From the NCBI GenBank assembly GCA_034440615.1, contig JAOTOM010005060.1, forward strand, positions 85,001 to 149,000: a stretch of 64,000 nt of DNA, in the 5' to 3' direction. Of this stretch, positions 1-9,300 are shown piece by piece. Below the pieces are notes generated by a model, which was given only the letters and a program-made list of their open reading frames with translations, ran no database searches and was not told where the DNA came from. Origin of the DNA: Ashinkailepas kermadecensis (taxonomy: Eukaryota > Arthropoda > Thecostraca > Neolepadidae). Position 1 is the first letter of the stretch; every line of letters starts with the position of its first letter. A program made the translations under genes and the position numbers.

Positions 1-807
1 CGATCTGTTCTGCAGCGCATCCACTGCTGTACAGTGGATGCGCTGCGGGCTATGCTCATCCCAAATGAAAATATTGTGCCGAATTCGACACCAGAGCATA
101 TATAGCATCCAGAAGCGTTCCTCTTGCATGTCAATACTAGCTTTGTAAGGGATATTGTCGTTTCAGACAAACGAGTCTCGTATAGCTTGCGAATTTAGAG
201 TGAGCAAGGCATTCAGAAAGCACATTCGATCCTTTCATTAAAAACTACATGAAATGACTACATCGAAAGATGGGTTATTGCCGTGCCATGATAATTTCAC
301 TTTCCTGCTGTATTGTAACGAGCGTAAATTTTGTTGGCAGGAGCTGCCGAGTGTGCCAACAGGATGAAAAGAAAGCAAATTGTCTTCCCTTTGGTGAAGC
401 AAGCTGCATGGCCTCTGTAGTCCAAGCGCCCCTAAACCCCAATATCTAACTTTGGTGAAACACACGCCTTCGGGGGCAGTCTTGGCCGCATTGTCACACC
501 CATCCATCTGGGCATATTTTGACGTAGATTTTCAAAAATCACGCTGAGCTTAACACCTGATTGCGCGTTGCGTTCTGAATCTGATCGTTCTCCTGTCCAT
601 CTCTGGAGCGCGATTTTTTCGGATCATGCGAGCATCGACTGCGACTAGTCATCATCACACTGCAACCCCGCGTTGTTTCTTCCTCGCTTCAGCCACCTCG
701 TCCGGTTCCATTTTCCCGCACACATTTGCCATGTCCGTAGGGCCGTCCCTGGGCGGGGCGCCTCGACGCGTTGGCAATGACAAAGTTGGCGTGACCGCTG
801 CCAACAG
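1..807. other. Non-coding sequence upstream of the first visible channel exon
   Basis: I see no recognisable exon or repeat here. The short open frames on both strands lack similarity to any family I know. Because the next exon begins in the middle of a channel domain, at least part of this stretch should be intron of the two-pore channel gene, whose upstream exons lie outside the window. Confidence 0.5.
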
Positions 808-959
808 ACCAGGCCAACACGTGGGTCCTGGACGTGCTGTTGCTGCTGCGGGTGCTGCGGGTGGTGAAGCTGATGTACAGCGTGCACATCTTCCGGGTCG
901 TGTTGCGCACTATCAACAGCTTCAGCCGCTCTGTGGTCACCTATGCCGGCGTGCTCTTC
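808..959 (+). CDS. TPCN1: TPC exon with repeat II S4 and start of S5
   Basis: The acceptor is the AG at 806-807 and the donor is GTGAGT directly after 959. The first complete codon is CAG at 810. The peptide runs from QANTWVLDVLLLLRVLRVVK to VVTYAGVLF. Regularly spaced arginines and a lysine mark the S4 voltage-sensing helix. The exon ends on a full codon (phase 0) and joins exactly to the next exon to complete S5. Confidence 0.8.
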
Positions 960-3900
960 GTGAGTGCCGCTGGGGTCGGTGGTTTGGGGCGTGCGCAGGC
1001 AGCTCGACACCCTGTCCGGGATTGTCGTGGTGTCAGAGTATATAGTCGTGGTCAGGTATGTGGTGGTGGCATGGTGTGGGGCACGACTGCACGCACTGCC
1101 AGAGAATGGCGAAAGTCGGTGCCGAGAAGGACATGGTAAGGTTTGGTGTGTGAAAAGAGTGCCGGAGTGTTGATCAATAGCGTGGGCTTCCAGTGTGGGC
1201 ACCAGTGTGTCGGTGAAATTCGTGTCGATGTCGGAGACCCTCCATATGGTAGTGGTGTTTGTTCGCAAAATGTAGGGCGTATTGACTGCTGGATTTTGCA
1301 CTGAAATTTGTGTCGCAGGCTACCGTTGCTAGTGTCGGAGACTGCTGGTATTAGCGTCTGGTGCCACAGTATCGACGATGGATGGTGCAATGTCAGTAAA
1401 CGTTACCCTGCCGATAGTTGATATATTTGGACGAAAAGTATCTGGGGGGGGCATGAGATCCGTTGTCAGCGTTTGACTGTGTATCGTTGTTTATTGGGTG
1501 TTTCACGACGCACTGTATGCATGATCACGGCAAATAGCGCCGCCCATACCGTTTCGCCGGTGGGCCGGGGGATTGGGAAAGTCCCGAGTTGTGCAAGTGT
1601 CGAACCCGGGACCTTTGGCACCCAGAGCTCAACACCTTAACCACTCGGCCATCCCCGCGCCATTTGACTGCGTGTCGGCGTTGCGCAGTGTCTGTACTAC
1701 TTCTTCGCGCTGCTGGGCATGGAGCTGTTCGCGGGCCGAGTGTCGCCGGCGCGCTTCACGCCGGGCGGCGCGTCCTCCTGCGGCGACAGCCGGCTGCGCG
1801 ACACCGACTTCGGCCGGCTGCAGTACTGCGCCAACAACTTCAACGACCTGACGTCGGCGCTGACGGTGCTGTTCGAGCTGATGGTGGTCAACCAGTGGCA
1901 CGTGCTGGCCGACGGGTTCGCCGCCGTCAGCAGCCGCTGGGCGCGACTCTACTTCGTGGCGTTCCATCTGTGCTGCGTGGTGCTGGTGCTCAAGTAAGCG
2001 GCACACCTGCGCGCTCGCGTTTGTTGGCGGTGGTGAGGGAGTGGGGTGGGCTTGGCCGATGAACCGGGCAATGGACGTTTGCATGTGCAGGCTACAATCT
2101 GGGTCAGTCGGTTAGGCGTTTTTTGATATTTGATCGTGAAAAAGTGTACTGTTTTCCGTCGGCATTTTTAAAAAGTCGGAGTTCTTGCTGGGGTGGCTTT
2201 ATTAACCAGGGTCCTATTGCTAAGTGGAGCTTGTTGCGTGAACCCTGGCCCCACCACCCGATCCATGAATTCCGGTTCATTCCGGCAGAATTTAGACCGA
2301 AAGCTTAACGTGCCGTCAATGCACCGACACGACCGCCCGGTAGCTTGTCCCCGGCCTTATCGGGCCAGTTACCGACCGACCCTCGCAGCCGGAGGTTAAA
2401 TGCGAGCGCGCGGATCGTTTCGAACCCTGTGTTGCCAGGACAGGGGAGACCAGTGCAGGCCTGCACTCAAACCAACTGAGCTACCGGGGCGGCATTCGTT
2501 TGGTTGTCTGTGATATTTGTTCAGCGTCCTTTATGGCCTGGTTTTCTAATGTTCTTTTTGGCATACTCGACGCTCAAGTTTTTCTATACAGTTCAGCACC
2601 TCGTGCAGGAACTCCCACAATGCAAGCCAGCAGTTGGTCTCAGCGTAGCGATTTAAGCCGTAACATCATTGAGTAATCTCCTGACGTTCTGTATAAATCG
2701 GTAGTTTACGTATTTATATTTTCCGAATGAAAATGCTCGCCATTGTAACCCACTTATAAATTATTTCAATGCACACTTCCGTGCCTTTATGGTGCCTGCT
2801 GTGCACATTGTGTTCACAGTATTATCAATGCGCTTAACTCCTATTCCTGGGCGTTAAATAACCAAACCTGGTCGATGCGCCCTAAACTCAAATAGCGAAC
2901 CAACCAACTCCCACCTCTATTCAAATATGCCACGCTTATCGAGGCGTGACTTGCGCCAGCATAGTAGGCTGGACTTTGCTGCCAGTGGTCAGTGGCACAG
3001 TTGCCGCCGCATCTGACGCCGCTCTGCCCGCGTCAGCATATTCACCGCCTTCGTGCTGGAGGCGTTCATGCTGGAGTTCGCCGCCGAGAAGACGAGCACC
3101 GAGAACAAGGTGGTGCAGCAGATCACGCAGCTGGGGCTGGGCCTGGGCAGCGCGCTGCCGCCGGCGGCGGCGGCGACGGCCGGCGCCACCGACCCGGACG
3201 GCCCGTACGCCACGCTGGTAGACAGCTACGAGCTGGACGCCGACCACGAGCGGCGTCCGACGGCCGCCTCGTGCGGCCAGCGCGACCTGTCCGCCACCAC
3301 CGGCGTCCGCTTCCACATCGGCCACCGTGAGTGCGGGCGCCGCGCGCGCGGCCGGGCCTGGTGTGGCGGGGTCGGCGTGTGGTGTGTCTACGTGTAGGCC
3401 GCAGGTGGAGCGTGCGGCTGGTGCCTCGACACGGCCGCCCCCCTGTCGCGCTCCCGACCTCGACCGGTCACGTGCCAGCGGACAATCAAATGGCCCTCAT
3501 GCTATGGAGACCGTTGTTTGTAGTTATGTTATGTTAAGGACTGTTGTGGAGACCTAGTGTTATATACATATATACAATGTATATATAGGATTGTATATAT
3601 AATGATAATATATATTTGTACTAGTTAGGATGGAATGACAAATTGTGAAAACACAGCAATGGGAGCATAATTTTATTAGCAACGTTTCGGCTCACGCCTT
3701 TCTCAACCTACCGAAGATTTTACAGGTATGCGAATATTTAACGCTCGTCTTTTATAAATTCAAATAGTGAAAAAAACCAGTAAATTGGAAACAACCAAAT
3801 ATGTACGACAGTGATGTTTAACCTACCCTTTTTCGACATGTTCCACAATAAGTTCCGCTACAACACTTGCAATTTTGAAACTACCAAAAACACCATTGAT

Positions 3901-6040
3901 ATTCTCACGTGAGCAAGATACGCGTATTCCACCATCTTCCGACACCCCTTCCTAAGTCCACCACTAAGAACAGATGCTCCTTTCCAATTTGGGAGATGGC
4001 CTTCATCGGCATGCACCACCATAGCATTAGAAAGTCTATGGTATCTGACGTCTGAACGATGCTCCTCAATTCTAGCCACTATCCTCCGCCCCGTTTCCCC
4101 ATAGTAACTTTTTTTTCCACATCCTCCTGCGCAAGGAATTTTGTAGATTATGCTTTTTTCGTCACGTTGCGGGCCCCTTTGTTGACTACGTCTTTGATTT
4201 TGACCCCTGCTGAGAGACTGATGTTATTTTTTTATTTTATGAATCGGGAGATGGTGACTGCTCCCTGTGATTCCGGTACTGATATGCACTTTTTTGTCAA
4301 AACTTGTTGCTTGGCCTTTTTCATGCACATCACCTTTTCCGCTTTTTGGCGCAACTTCACTATCAGGCCCTCTGGATATTTCAGCAACTTGAAGGGCTCC
4401 TTGACGGAGGACAATTCTTCGGCGAGGCACTCAGGACTGCAGATTCTATAAGCCCTTAAGAAAACAAACCATTAGGACCCCTGTTTTTGTTTCATGGCTG
4501 TACACTAAAAATGAACATCTGCTGTCACAGCGCTTGATCAATGTGTCCAAGAAAGGAATATCGGCCTCATTATCTTTTTCTTGTTCTTTTTCTAACGCAA
4601 ATTGAATCGATGGATGCACAACGTTAATATTTGTGTTGACCGCATTGAAATCAGTATCTTGATTAACAATCACCAGTACGTCATCTGTGTATCTCAGCCA
4701 AAGGGTGTTTGGGCCAATCATATATTTGTAATTGTCCGCCTCGAGGGTTTCCATAAACAAACATGCCAGAACAGGTCTCAAGGGTGAGCCCATGATGAGG
4801 CCGCTGATTTGACGATATTCTTCTCCCTGAAACTGTAGACCTCCAAATTCTACACATATACGCACGAGCTGTATGACATGACTTGGGAACTGGAAGCTCC
4901 AAATTGTTTTACTTGTTTAAGGCCCTAGAAACGGCTTCCATGGCTCCCCGGATAGGGACATTCGTGAAAAAGGATTTCACGTCAAAGCTTGCCAGCTTTT
5001 TGCTGGTGAAGTCTATCTCTCGGATTCTACCTAGTAAGTTGCCTGAATTCCTGATGTGGCTATCACTTATCTGCCCTAGCATTTCTGACAAAGGTTTTGC
5101 TAGTTTTTTTTTCTCGCCAGCATGTGTAGAGCACCTCCTATATCCGAAGCAATTTAACGCATGGGTACATCAGATTTGTGGTTTTTGGCAGTCCTCTCAT
5201 GGAAGGCGTCCTTGGAGACTCTTCTATTAGGTGTCTATTCTAAAGGTGATGTGCATGAAAAAGGCCAAGCAACGAGTTTTGACAAAAAGGTGCATATCAG
5301 TACCGGAATCACAGGGAGCAGTGACCATCTCCCGATTCATAAAAGACAAGATTAACATCAGTATCTCAACAGGGGTCAAAATCAAAGACATAGTCAACAA
5401 AGGGGCCCGCAACGTGAACGAAAAAAGCAGTCTACAAAATTCCTTGCGCAGGAGGATGTGGAAAAGGTTACTATGGGGAAACGGGGCGGGGGATAGGGGC
5501 TAGAATTGGGGAGCATCGTTCAGACCTCAGATGCCATGGACTTGCTAATGTTATGGTGGCGCATGCCGATGAAGAAGGCCATCTCACAAATTCGAAAGGA
5601 GCATCTGTTCTTAGTGGTGGACTTGGGAAGGGATTGTCGGAAGATACTGAAATCCGCGTATGTTACCATACGTGAGAATATCAATGGTGTTTCTGGTAGT
5701 TTAAAAATTGCAAGTGTTGTAGCGGAACTTATTGTGGAACATGTTGAAAAAGGATAAGTTAAACATCACTGTCGCACTTATTTGGTTGTTTCCAATTTAC
5801 TGTTTTTCACCATTTTGTTTATTCGGTGTCAGCGCATGCGAAGTGCTGTATGATTTATGTCTCGTGACTTGTGCTAAAAAAATGACAAGCATTAAATATT
5901 CGCATGCCTGTAAATCGTCGGTAGCTTGAGAAAGGCGTGAACCGAATCGTTGCTAATAAAATTTTGCTCCCATTGATCTGCGCTTTCACATATATATTTA
6001 TTTTAATATATATGTATATATATATATATATGTATGTGTT

Positions 6041-6075
<35 letters not shown>

Positions 6076-6409
6076 ATGTATGTATGTATGTATGTATGTA
6101 TGTATGTATGTATGTATGTATTCATTTTAAATGTGTTGTATGATCTTTGTTGTGTAATTTTTGAGTAAATGAAGTGTGAAGGACCCATGCTGGATGATGT
6201 TTCAAATGATGATATTCCCACGGCACTCGGAAACGTTGTTTCTTCTGTTGCACGACACCTTTCCGACAGCCGTGGCCAGTTTGGCTAGCCGGCCTTGTTC
6301 ACACGCCTGTGTGTTCCCAGGCCCTCGGAGTGTGGAGGTTATCCTGCAGCGGATGTTCGAGTCTGAGGAGACACATTTAGCGGCGCGGCCGGCTGTCGGC
6401 ACTCAGTAG
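808..6409 (+). CDS. TPCN1: Two-pore cation channel (TPC1-like), C-terminal third, four exons
   Basis: Two-pore channels are endolysosomal or vacuolar cation channels built from two six-helix repeats. Joining 808-959, 1689-1993, 3037-3326 and 6321-6409 gives about 277 residues ending at TAG. All junctions are GT-AG and all phases agree (0, 2, 1). The product covers repeat II from the S4 voltage sensor through S5, pore helix, filter and S6 to the C-terminal tail. Family landmarks are LLLLRVLRVVKLM (S4), YYFFALLGMELFAG (S5), VLFELMVVNQW (pore and filter) and TAFVLEAF (end of S6). Vertebrate TPC1 is about 816 residues, so some two thirds of the protein lies upstream of the window. Third positions are strongly GC-rich, unlike the introns. 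The subtype (TPC1 rather than TPC3) is inferred; membership of the TPC family is firm. Confidence 0.85.
960..1688 (+). other. TPC intron between the S4 and pore exons
   Basis: This intron starts with GTGAGT and ends in CAG. It contains a tRNA-like SINE head (1566-1662, minus). The remaining sequence shows no gene. Confidence 0.7.
1566..1662 (-). repeat. tRNA-like sequence, probably a SINE head
   Basis: Read on the minus strand it begins near GGCGCGGGGATGGCCGAGTG, with a good A box (TGGCCGAGTGG), and continues to a B-box-like GGTTCGACACT. The D-arm region resembles class II (Leu or Ser) tRNAs. The long variable arm expected of such tRNAs and a matching acceptor stem are missing, so a tRNA-derived SINE or pseudogene is more likely than a working tRNA. 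Confidence 0.55.
1689..1993 (+). CDS. TPCN1: TPC exon with repeat II S5, pore loop, filter and most of S6
   Basis: The acceptor AG is at 1687-1688 and the donor is GTAAGC after 1993, leaving a codon split after two bases (AA). The peptide begins CLYYFFALLGMELFAG, then a cysteine-containing loop, the pore helix NNFNDLTSALTVLFELM and the filter VVNQW (1884-1898), followed by the start of S6 (RLYFVAFHLCCVVLVL). The filter region matches the TPC repeat II pattern, with glutamine after the conserved asparagine. A tRNA-like SINE head ends only about 26 bp upstream of this acceptor. Confidence 0.85.
2168..2494 (-). repeat. tRNA-derived SINE, copy 1
   Basis: On the minus strand the head reads CCGCCCCGGTAGCTCAGTTG, with A box TAGCTCAGTTGG and B box GGGTTCGAAAC. 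A body of roughly 230 bp follows, and the copy ends near AATAAAGCCACCCCAGC and a T-rich tail. It aligns along its whole length with the plus-strand copy at 14868-15198, which defines both ends. The polymerase III promoter boxes and tRNA-like head are the basis for calling it a SINE. Confidence 0.75.
2780..2905 (+). repeat. 3' tail of an I-type LINE, copy 1
   Basis: The end of this stretch, GTCGATGCGCCCTAAACTC followed by AATAGCGAACCAACCAAC, matches the ends of the sequences at 19405-19468, 19990-20057 and 45690-45792. The copy at 19483-20057 is preceded by LINE ORF2 coding sequence, which identifies the family. Confidence 0.45.
3037..3326 (+). CDS. TPCN1: TPC exon with end of S6 and proximal C-terminal tail
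   Basis: The acceptor AG is at 3035-3036. The first base, C, completes the split codon as AAC (Asn), giving VLVLN-IFTAFVLEAFMLEF across the junction, which is the expected end of S6. The cytosolic tail contains EKTSTENKVVQQITQ, an alanine/proline-rich low-complexity stretch, and FHIGH near the end. The donor is GTGAGT after 3326, splitting a codon after one base. Confidence 0.8.
3655..5222 (-). mobile_element. Penelope-like element, decayed long copy with RT and GIY-YIG
   Basis: On the minus strand, successive frames carry NHKSDVPMR, KLASFDVKSFFTNVPI (5091-4909), then SGLIMGSPLRPVLACLFME, RYTDDVLVI, IQFALEKEQEKD and IPFLDTLIKR (4865-4446). These are the reverse-transcriptase motifs of Penelope-like elements. 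Downstream, RIVARIEEHRSDVRYHRLSN with HADEGHLPNW (4079-3900) matches the GIY-YIG endonuclease domain of the same group. Frameshifts and stops break the ORF, so it is inactive. The 3' end at 3655 (CAATGGGAGCATAATTTTAT on the plus strand) mirrors the end of the second copy at 5977. Confidence 0.85.
3680..3715 (-). ncRNA. Decayed hammerhead-ribozyme-like motif in Penelope 3' region
   Basis: On the minus strand TTGAGAA is followed by a perfect GGC-GTGA-GCC hairpin and then CGAAAC. This has the order of a hammerhead core: box CUGAUGA, stem II, box GAAA. The second box is intact and the first is degenerate. Hammerhead motifs are known in Penelope-like elements. Activity is not expected from this copy. 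Confidence 0.45.
5223..5977 (+). mobile_element. Penelope-like element, 5'-truncated copy, inverted against the first
   Basis: From about 5223 the plus strand repeats the 3' half of the longer minus-strand copy: VMCMKKAKQRVLTKRCISVP (5240s), SISTGVKIKDIVNKGARNV, LRRRMWK, and a broken GIY-YIG region with EHRSDLRCH and HADEEGHL. It ends at about 5977 with AATAAAATTTTGCTCCCATT. It carries a stretch of roughly 50-65 bp near 5820-5880 that is absent from the other copy. The two copies meet at about 5222 with their 5' truncation points adjacent. Confidence 0.8.
5922..5956 (+). ncRNA. Second, more degraded hammerhead-like motif
   Basis: TTGAGAA, then GGC-GTGA-ACC with one stem mismatch, then CGAATC, occupies the same place in the second Penelope copy. 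Both boxes are now degenerate. Confidence 0.3.
6004..6122. repeat. Compound microsatellite TA, TG, TATG
   Basis: A short (TA)n tract passes into (TG)n and then about 15 units of TATG, just upstream of the last TPC exon. Apparent ORFs here (YVCMYVCMYV and its antisense) are repeat artefacts. Confidence 0.9.
6321..6409 (+). CDS. TPCN1: TPC terminal exon, C-terminal tail and stop
   Basis: A pyrimidine-rich acceptor (GTGTTCCCAG, ending at 6320) precedes two bases (GC) that complete the split codon as CGC (Arg). The peptide then reads PRSVEVILQRMFESEETHLA and ends AARPAVGTQ at TAG (6407-6409). The segment VILQRMFE resembles the conserved TPC tail that follows the RxRT-type motif. Matching phase, a good acceptor and family-like sequence together support this as the last exon although it lies 3 kb from exon 3. 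Confidence 0.65.
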
Positions 6410-6454
6410 CCTGCTTTGGACGACATGCACACCGACTGCGAATACTCGATCACC

Positions 6455-6805
6455 AGTGACGGGATATATAATATATGTTCAAGTTGGGTTGTCAAATGCG
6501 ATGAAGCTGCACATATGTTATGCTCCGGGCAGTTCTCGATCGCTGTATGCAGTTGATATGCCGACAATGTGTATAATAATTTACTGGCAAGTATTGCCTA
6601 GCCTGTGTAACTTGCGGAGGAGTTCCTTTAGGAATTTCTCTCATTGAAAACTCCAGATGTTGAGAGCAACAAGTATCGCTCTTTTTCGACTGAATGATGT
6701 CGGGATTGCATACATCTTGCAGTCAGCATTATGTTTATCGTGTTCACAATGTTGTAGTTTGGGGAGCCTTGAACCAGTCCTGCCTGTATTGAACCAAACT
6801 GGCCA
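6455..6805. repeat. ~350-bp duplicated sequence, copy 1
   Basis: This starts about 45 bp after the TPC stop codon. It aligns collinearly with 8950-9300, sharing ATGAAGCT-CACATATGTTATGCTCC, AGTTCTCGATCGCT, TAACTTGCGGAGGAGTTCC, TTTTCG and CATCTTGCAGTCAGCA. By eye identity is roughly 80-85 percent. It has no coding signature. It may be part of the TPC 3' UTR or a dispersed repeat. Confidence 0.75.
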
Positions 6806-8949
6806 ACATCCGCGAAACGTCCCCCCCCCTCCCCCACAAACGCATAAGCCGTGCTGTCTTTCGTCGTTCCAACTTGGTTTCGTGTAATGTGATAACCAGT
6901 GTATCTTTCTGTACCGTCGTTGATCTGCGTGCCACCTTGCACGTTGTTATTACTCGGGCCAACTAAGGTCGCATTGGAAGACTACCAATTCCGCCACCCC
7001 AATCCATGATGTCGTTAGACTTCTCATTTAAGCGTTTCATTCAACCGTTATGCTATGTTATCGCAAGGAAGATGCTATGTTATCGCAAGGAAGATGCTAT
7101 GTTATCGCAGATTGTGGCTCCTTGAAAGCAGAATAAGACGACATATTTTGGCCAAGGAGTGCTGTATTTCTACGTGTGAATAGATTGTATAAATTACCAA
7201 TGCAAAGTTAGATTATGGAGCATTGCGACACAAATTACCCAATTATGGAACATTTTTTGGTTATAATGCAATTGTTCTCTACGAAAAAAAAATGCAGCAT
7301 TACTTGCAAGCTTGGGTCAAAATATGTCATCTTGTGTTGTTTTCTTTTTGGTACGCAGGGATATAGCTATCTATTTGCACAGCTCCGTTTGTTACTGTGC
7401 CGTGCACACGATCTCCATATTGATCTGACCATGTAAAATGTGTTCGCTGTTTCTCGGAGATGCTCTCCCATATACACTTGTACCTATGTAGATCTGGCCT
7501 AACGTTTGGCTGTGCTATCTATATGTTATCGGTTGCTGGCGCGACATGGAAGTAGTGAAAGGATAATGCTCTGGCTACGTGCAGAAAAGCTCTCTTCATT
7601 CCACTCAAATGCAGACCAATTTTGTTTGTTTCAGAACAACTGGAGCATGTAATTGCGGTTCGTGTAGCCGTAGGATGTAAGTCGTGTGTGTGTGTGTGGT
7701 ATTCTCGGATCAGTTTCAGTGCAAGGAGTGCGAGGTTTAAGCTGGATGCGCGTCCAGCGCCTGCCGGCAGTGTCGGTGAGCGCCTCGTTAGATACCACAG
7801 CTTGTGGGCAGGTTACGCCTAGGCTGTCTGATTTGTCACAGCTTGCGCTGTTTGAATATGAATCCAGCTGCTTTATGCGCATGGGAACTGAACCTTAAAA
7901 TGGTCGGCGTACATTTAGAGTGTGTTCCAGTTCACTGCCGTACCAGTCTGCTGCGCGTTTAAGCGGGTATCGAATGGGGAATTAAGCCTCTCGCCACAGC
8001 TGTAGCGGTTCTTACCTCTCCCCAACCGATCACGTCAGCCCGCACCCTCGGCTGGGACCCGCTGCGTCTAGACCGCAACGTCTATGTGCTGTGGCTGTAA
8101 CGCAAGCCCGACATAGAATACAAAAAAAACTGTTATCTCAGATTCAGTAGCAGCAGTTGTGTTTGCATAATTAAATGTTCCAGTTGCTGTGAAAGGAAGT
8201 AAGTTGTTTCCTCGCTACAGGAGAATATCAATATCATCAGGTTTTGGTAACGGATACCGTTCTAACGCAGCATACCCATAGCCATGGAGTGCGTTGGTGT
8301 GCTCAAAAGTGCCTTTTGTTTCTGTATAGATTGTTACGTGAGTTGCAGGCCAAATCATGTTATTGTCTTGCTTATTGATATATTTACGTGTGACCTCTCC
8401 GGTGGTTTTTCATGACAGGTGTGTTATTTGCTCACTGTTACATACATGTACCGGCGTTTGTGAGCTGCATTCGTTCAAAACCGGTGTTGACAGTTTGTGT
8501 CTGAAATGGGGTGATCTGCCTGAAATTTTACACCTTTATACTTAATATATATATATTCTGTGATGTATAAAAAAAATAAAACAAATGTAATCGTTTCTTG
8601 TTCGATTGAATTCCCCTATATGCCAGTAGCGAAATCGTTGTATTACTTGCATGATCTACAAAAGTACGAATATATATCCAACTTAGCATGTTTGCAGATG
8701 TTTATTGGATTAATTGGCGCTCGGTTCACTTCGACTTGCTACGGATTTCCGCATGATGTTATGCCAGTGTGAAAATATATGAGGTAAATGCAGAGGAAAG
8801 GAAATGGTTTGTCTCAGACGTCTTCCATGATGGCGGTGGAAGTAGATGAAGAACATCAACGCTATGCCTTGATGAATACGGCCTAGTCAGGAAGTTTCAG
8901 TATGTGGAATGCATTTGCTGGCCGTATCAAGGCAAAATGAAAAAAAAGA
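6806..8949. other. Non-coding stretch between the two copies of the duplicated sequence
   Basis: Apart from the 22-bp repeat at 7066-7112, this stretch holds short unrecognised ORFs only. An AATAAA at about 8575 could serve as a polyadenylation signal if the TPC 3' UTR were that long, but nothing else supports it. Confidence 0.4.
7066..7112. repeat. Short 22-bp tandem repeat, about two and a half units
   Basis: ATGCTATGTTATCGCAAGGA with two more bases is repeated head to tail. Nothing else is visible around it. Confidence 0.8.
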
Positions 8950-9300
8950 AAAGATTTTCAGTATGCATTATCTATGTTCAATTTACACTGTCAAATGTGA
9001 TGAAGCTACACATATGTTATGCTCCAAGCAGTTCTCGATCGCTTTATACAGTTGATGTGCTTACAATGTGCATAGCAATTTACTGGTAACTATAGCATGA
9101 CCTTTGTAACTTGCGGAGGAGTTCCTTTATGAACTCTCATTGGAAACTCCGGATATTGAGAGAAACGCGTTTCGCTCTTTTTCGTCGGAATGGTGTTGGG
9201 ATTGCACACATCTTGCAGTCAGCAATATATGTATCGTGTTAACAATGTAGTTTTGGGGACCTTGAACCAATCCTACCTGTATTGAAATGAACTGGTAAGC
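8950..9300. repeat. ~350-bp duplicated sequence, copy 2
   Basis: This is the direct-orientation partner of 6455-6805, starting near ATTATCTATGTTCAATTTAC and ending near CTGTATTGAAATGAACTGGT. No exon-like sequence precedes it here, unlike copy 1. Confidence 0.75.

Larger units (their letters stand above)
1994..3036 (+). other. TPC intron between the pore and S6-tail exons
   Basis: This phase-2 intron starts GTAAGC and ends CAG. It contains a complete minus-strand SINE (2168-2494) and a LINE-type 3' tail (about 2780-2905) ending GATGCGCCCTAAACTCAAAT with AACC-rich sequence. Confidence 0.7.
3327..6320 (+). other. TPC intron 3, host of the Penelope pair
   Basis: This phase-1 intron starts GTGAGT and ends TTCCCAG. 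It contains an AT-rich low-complexity stretch (3555-3620), the two inverted Penelope-like copies (3655-5977) and a compound TA/TG/TATG microsatellite (6004-6122). Confidence 0.6.

Noticed and set aside
1566..1662. Functional tRNA-Leu or tRNA-Ser gene
   Set aside because: The variable arm and a paired acceptor stem are missing and the B box is imperfect. A SINE head explains it better.
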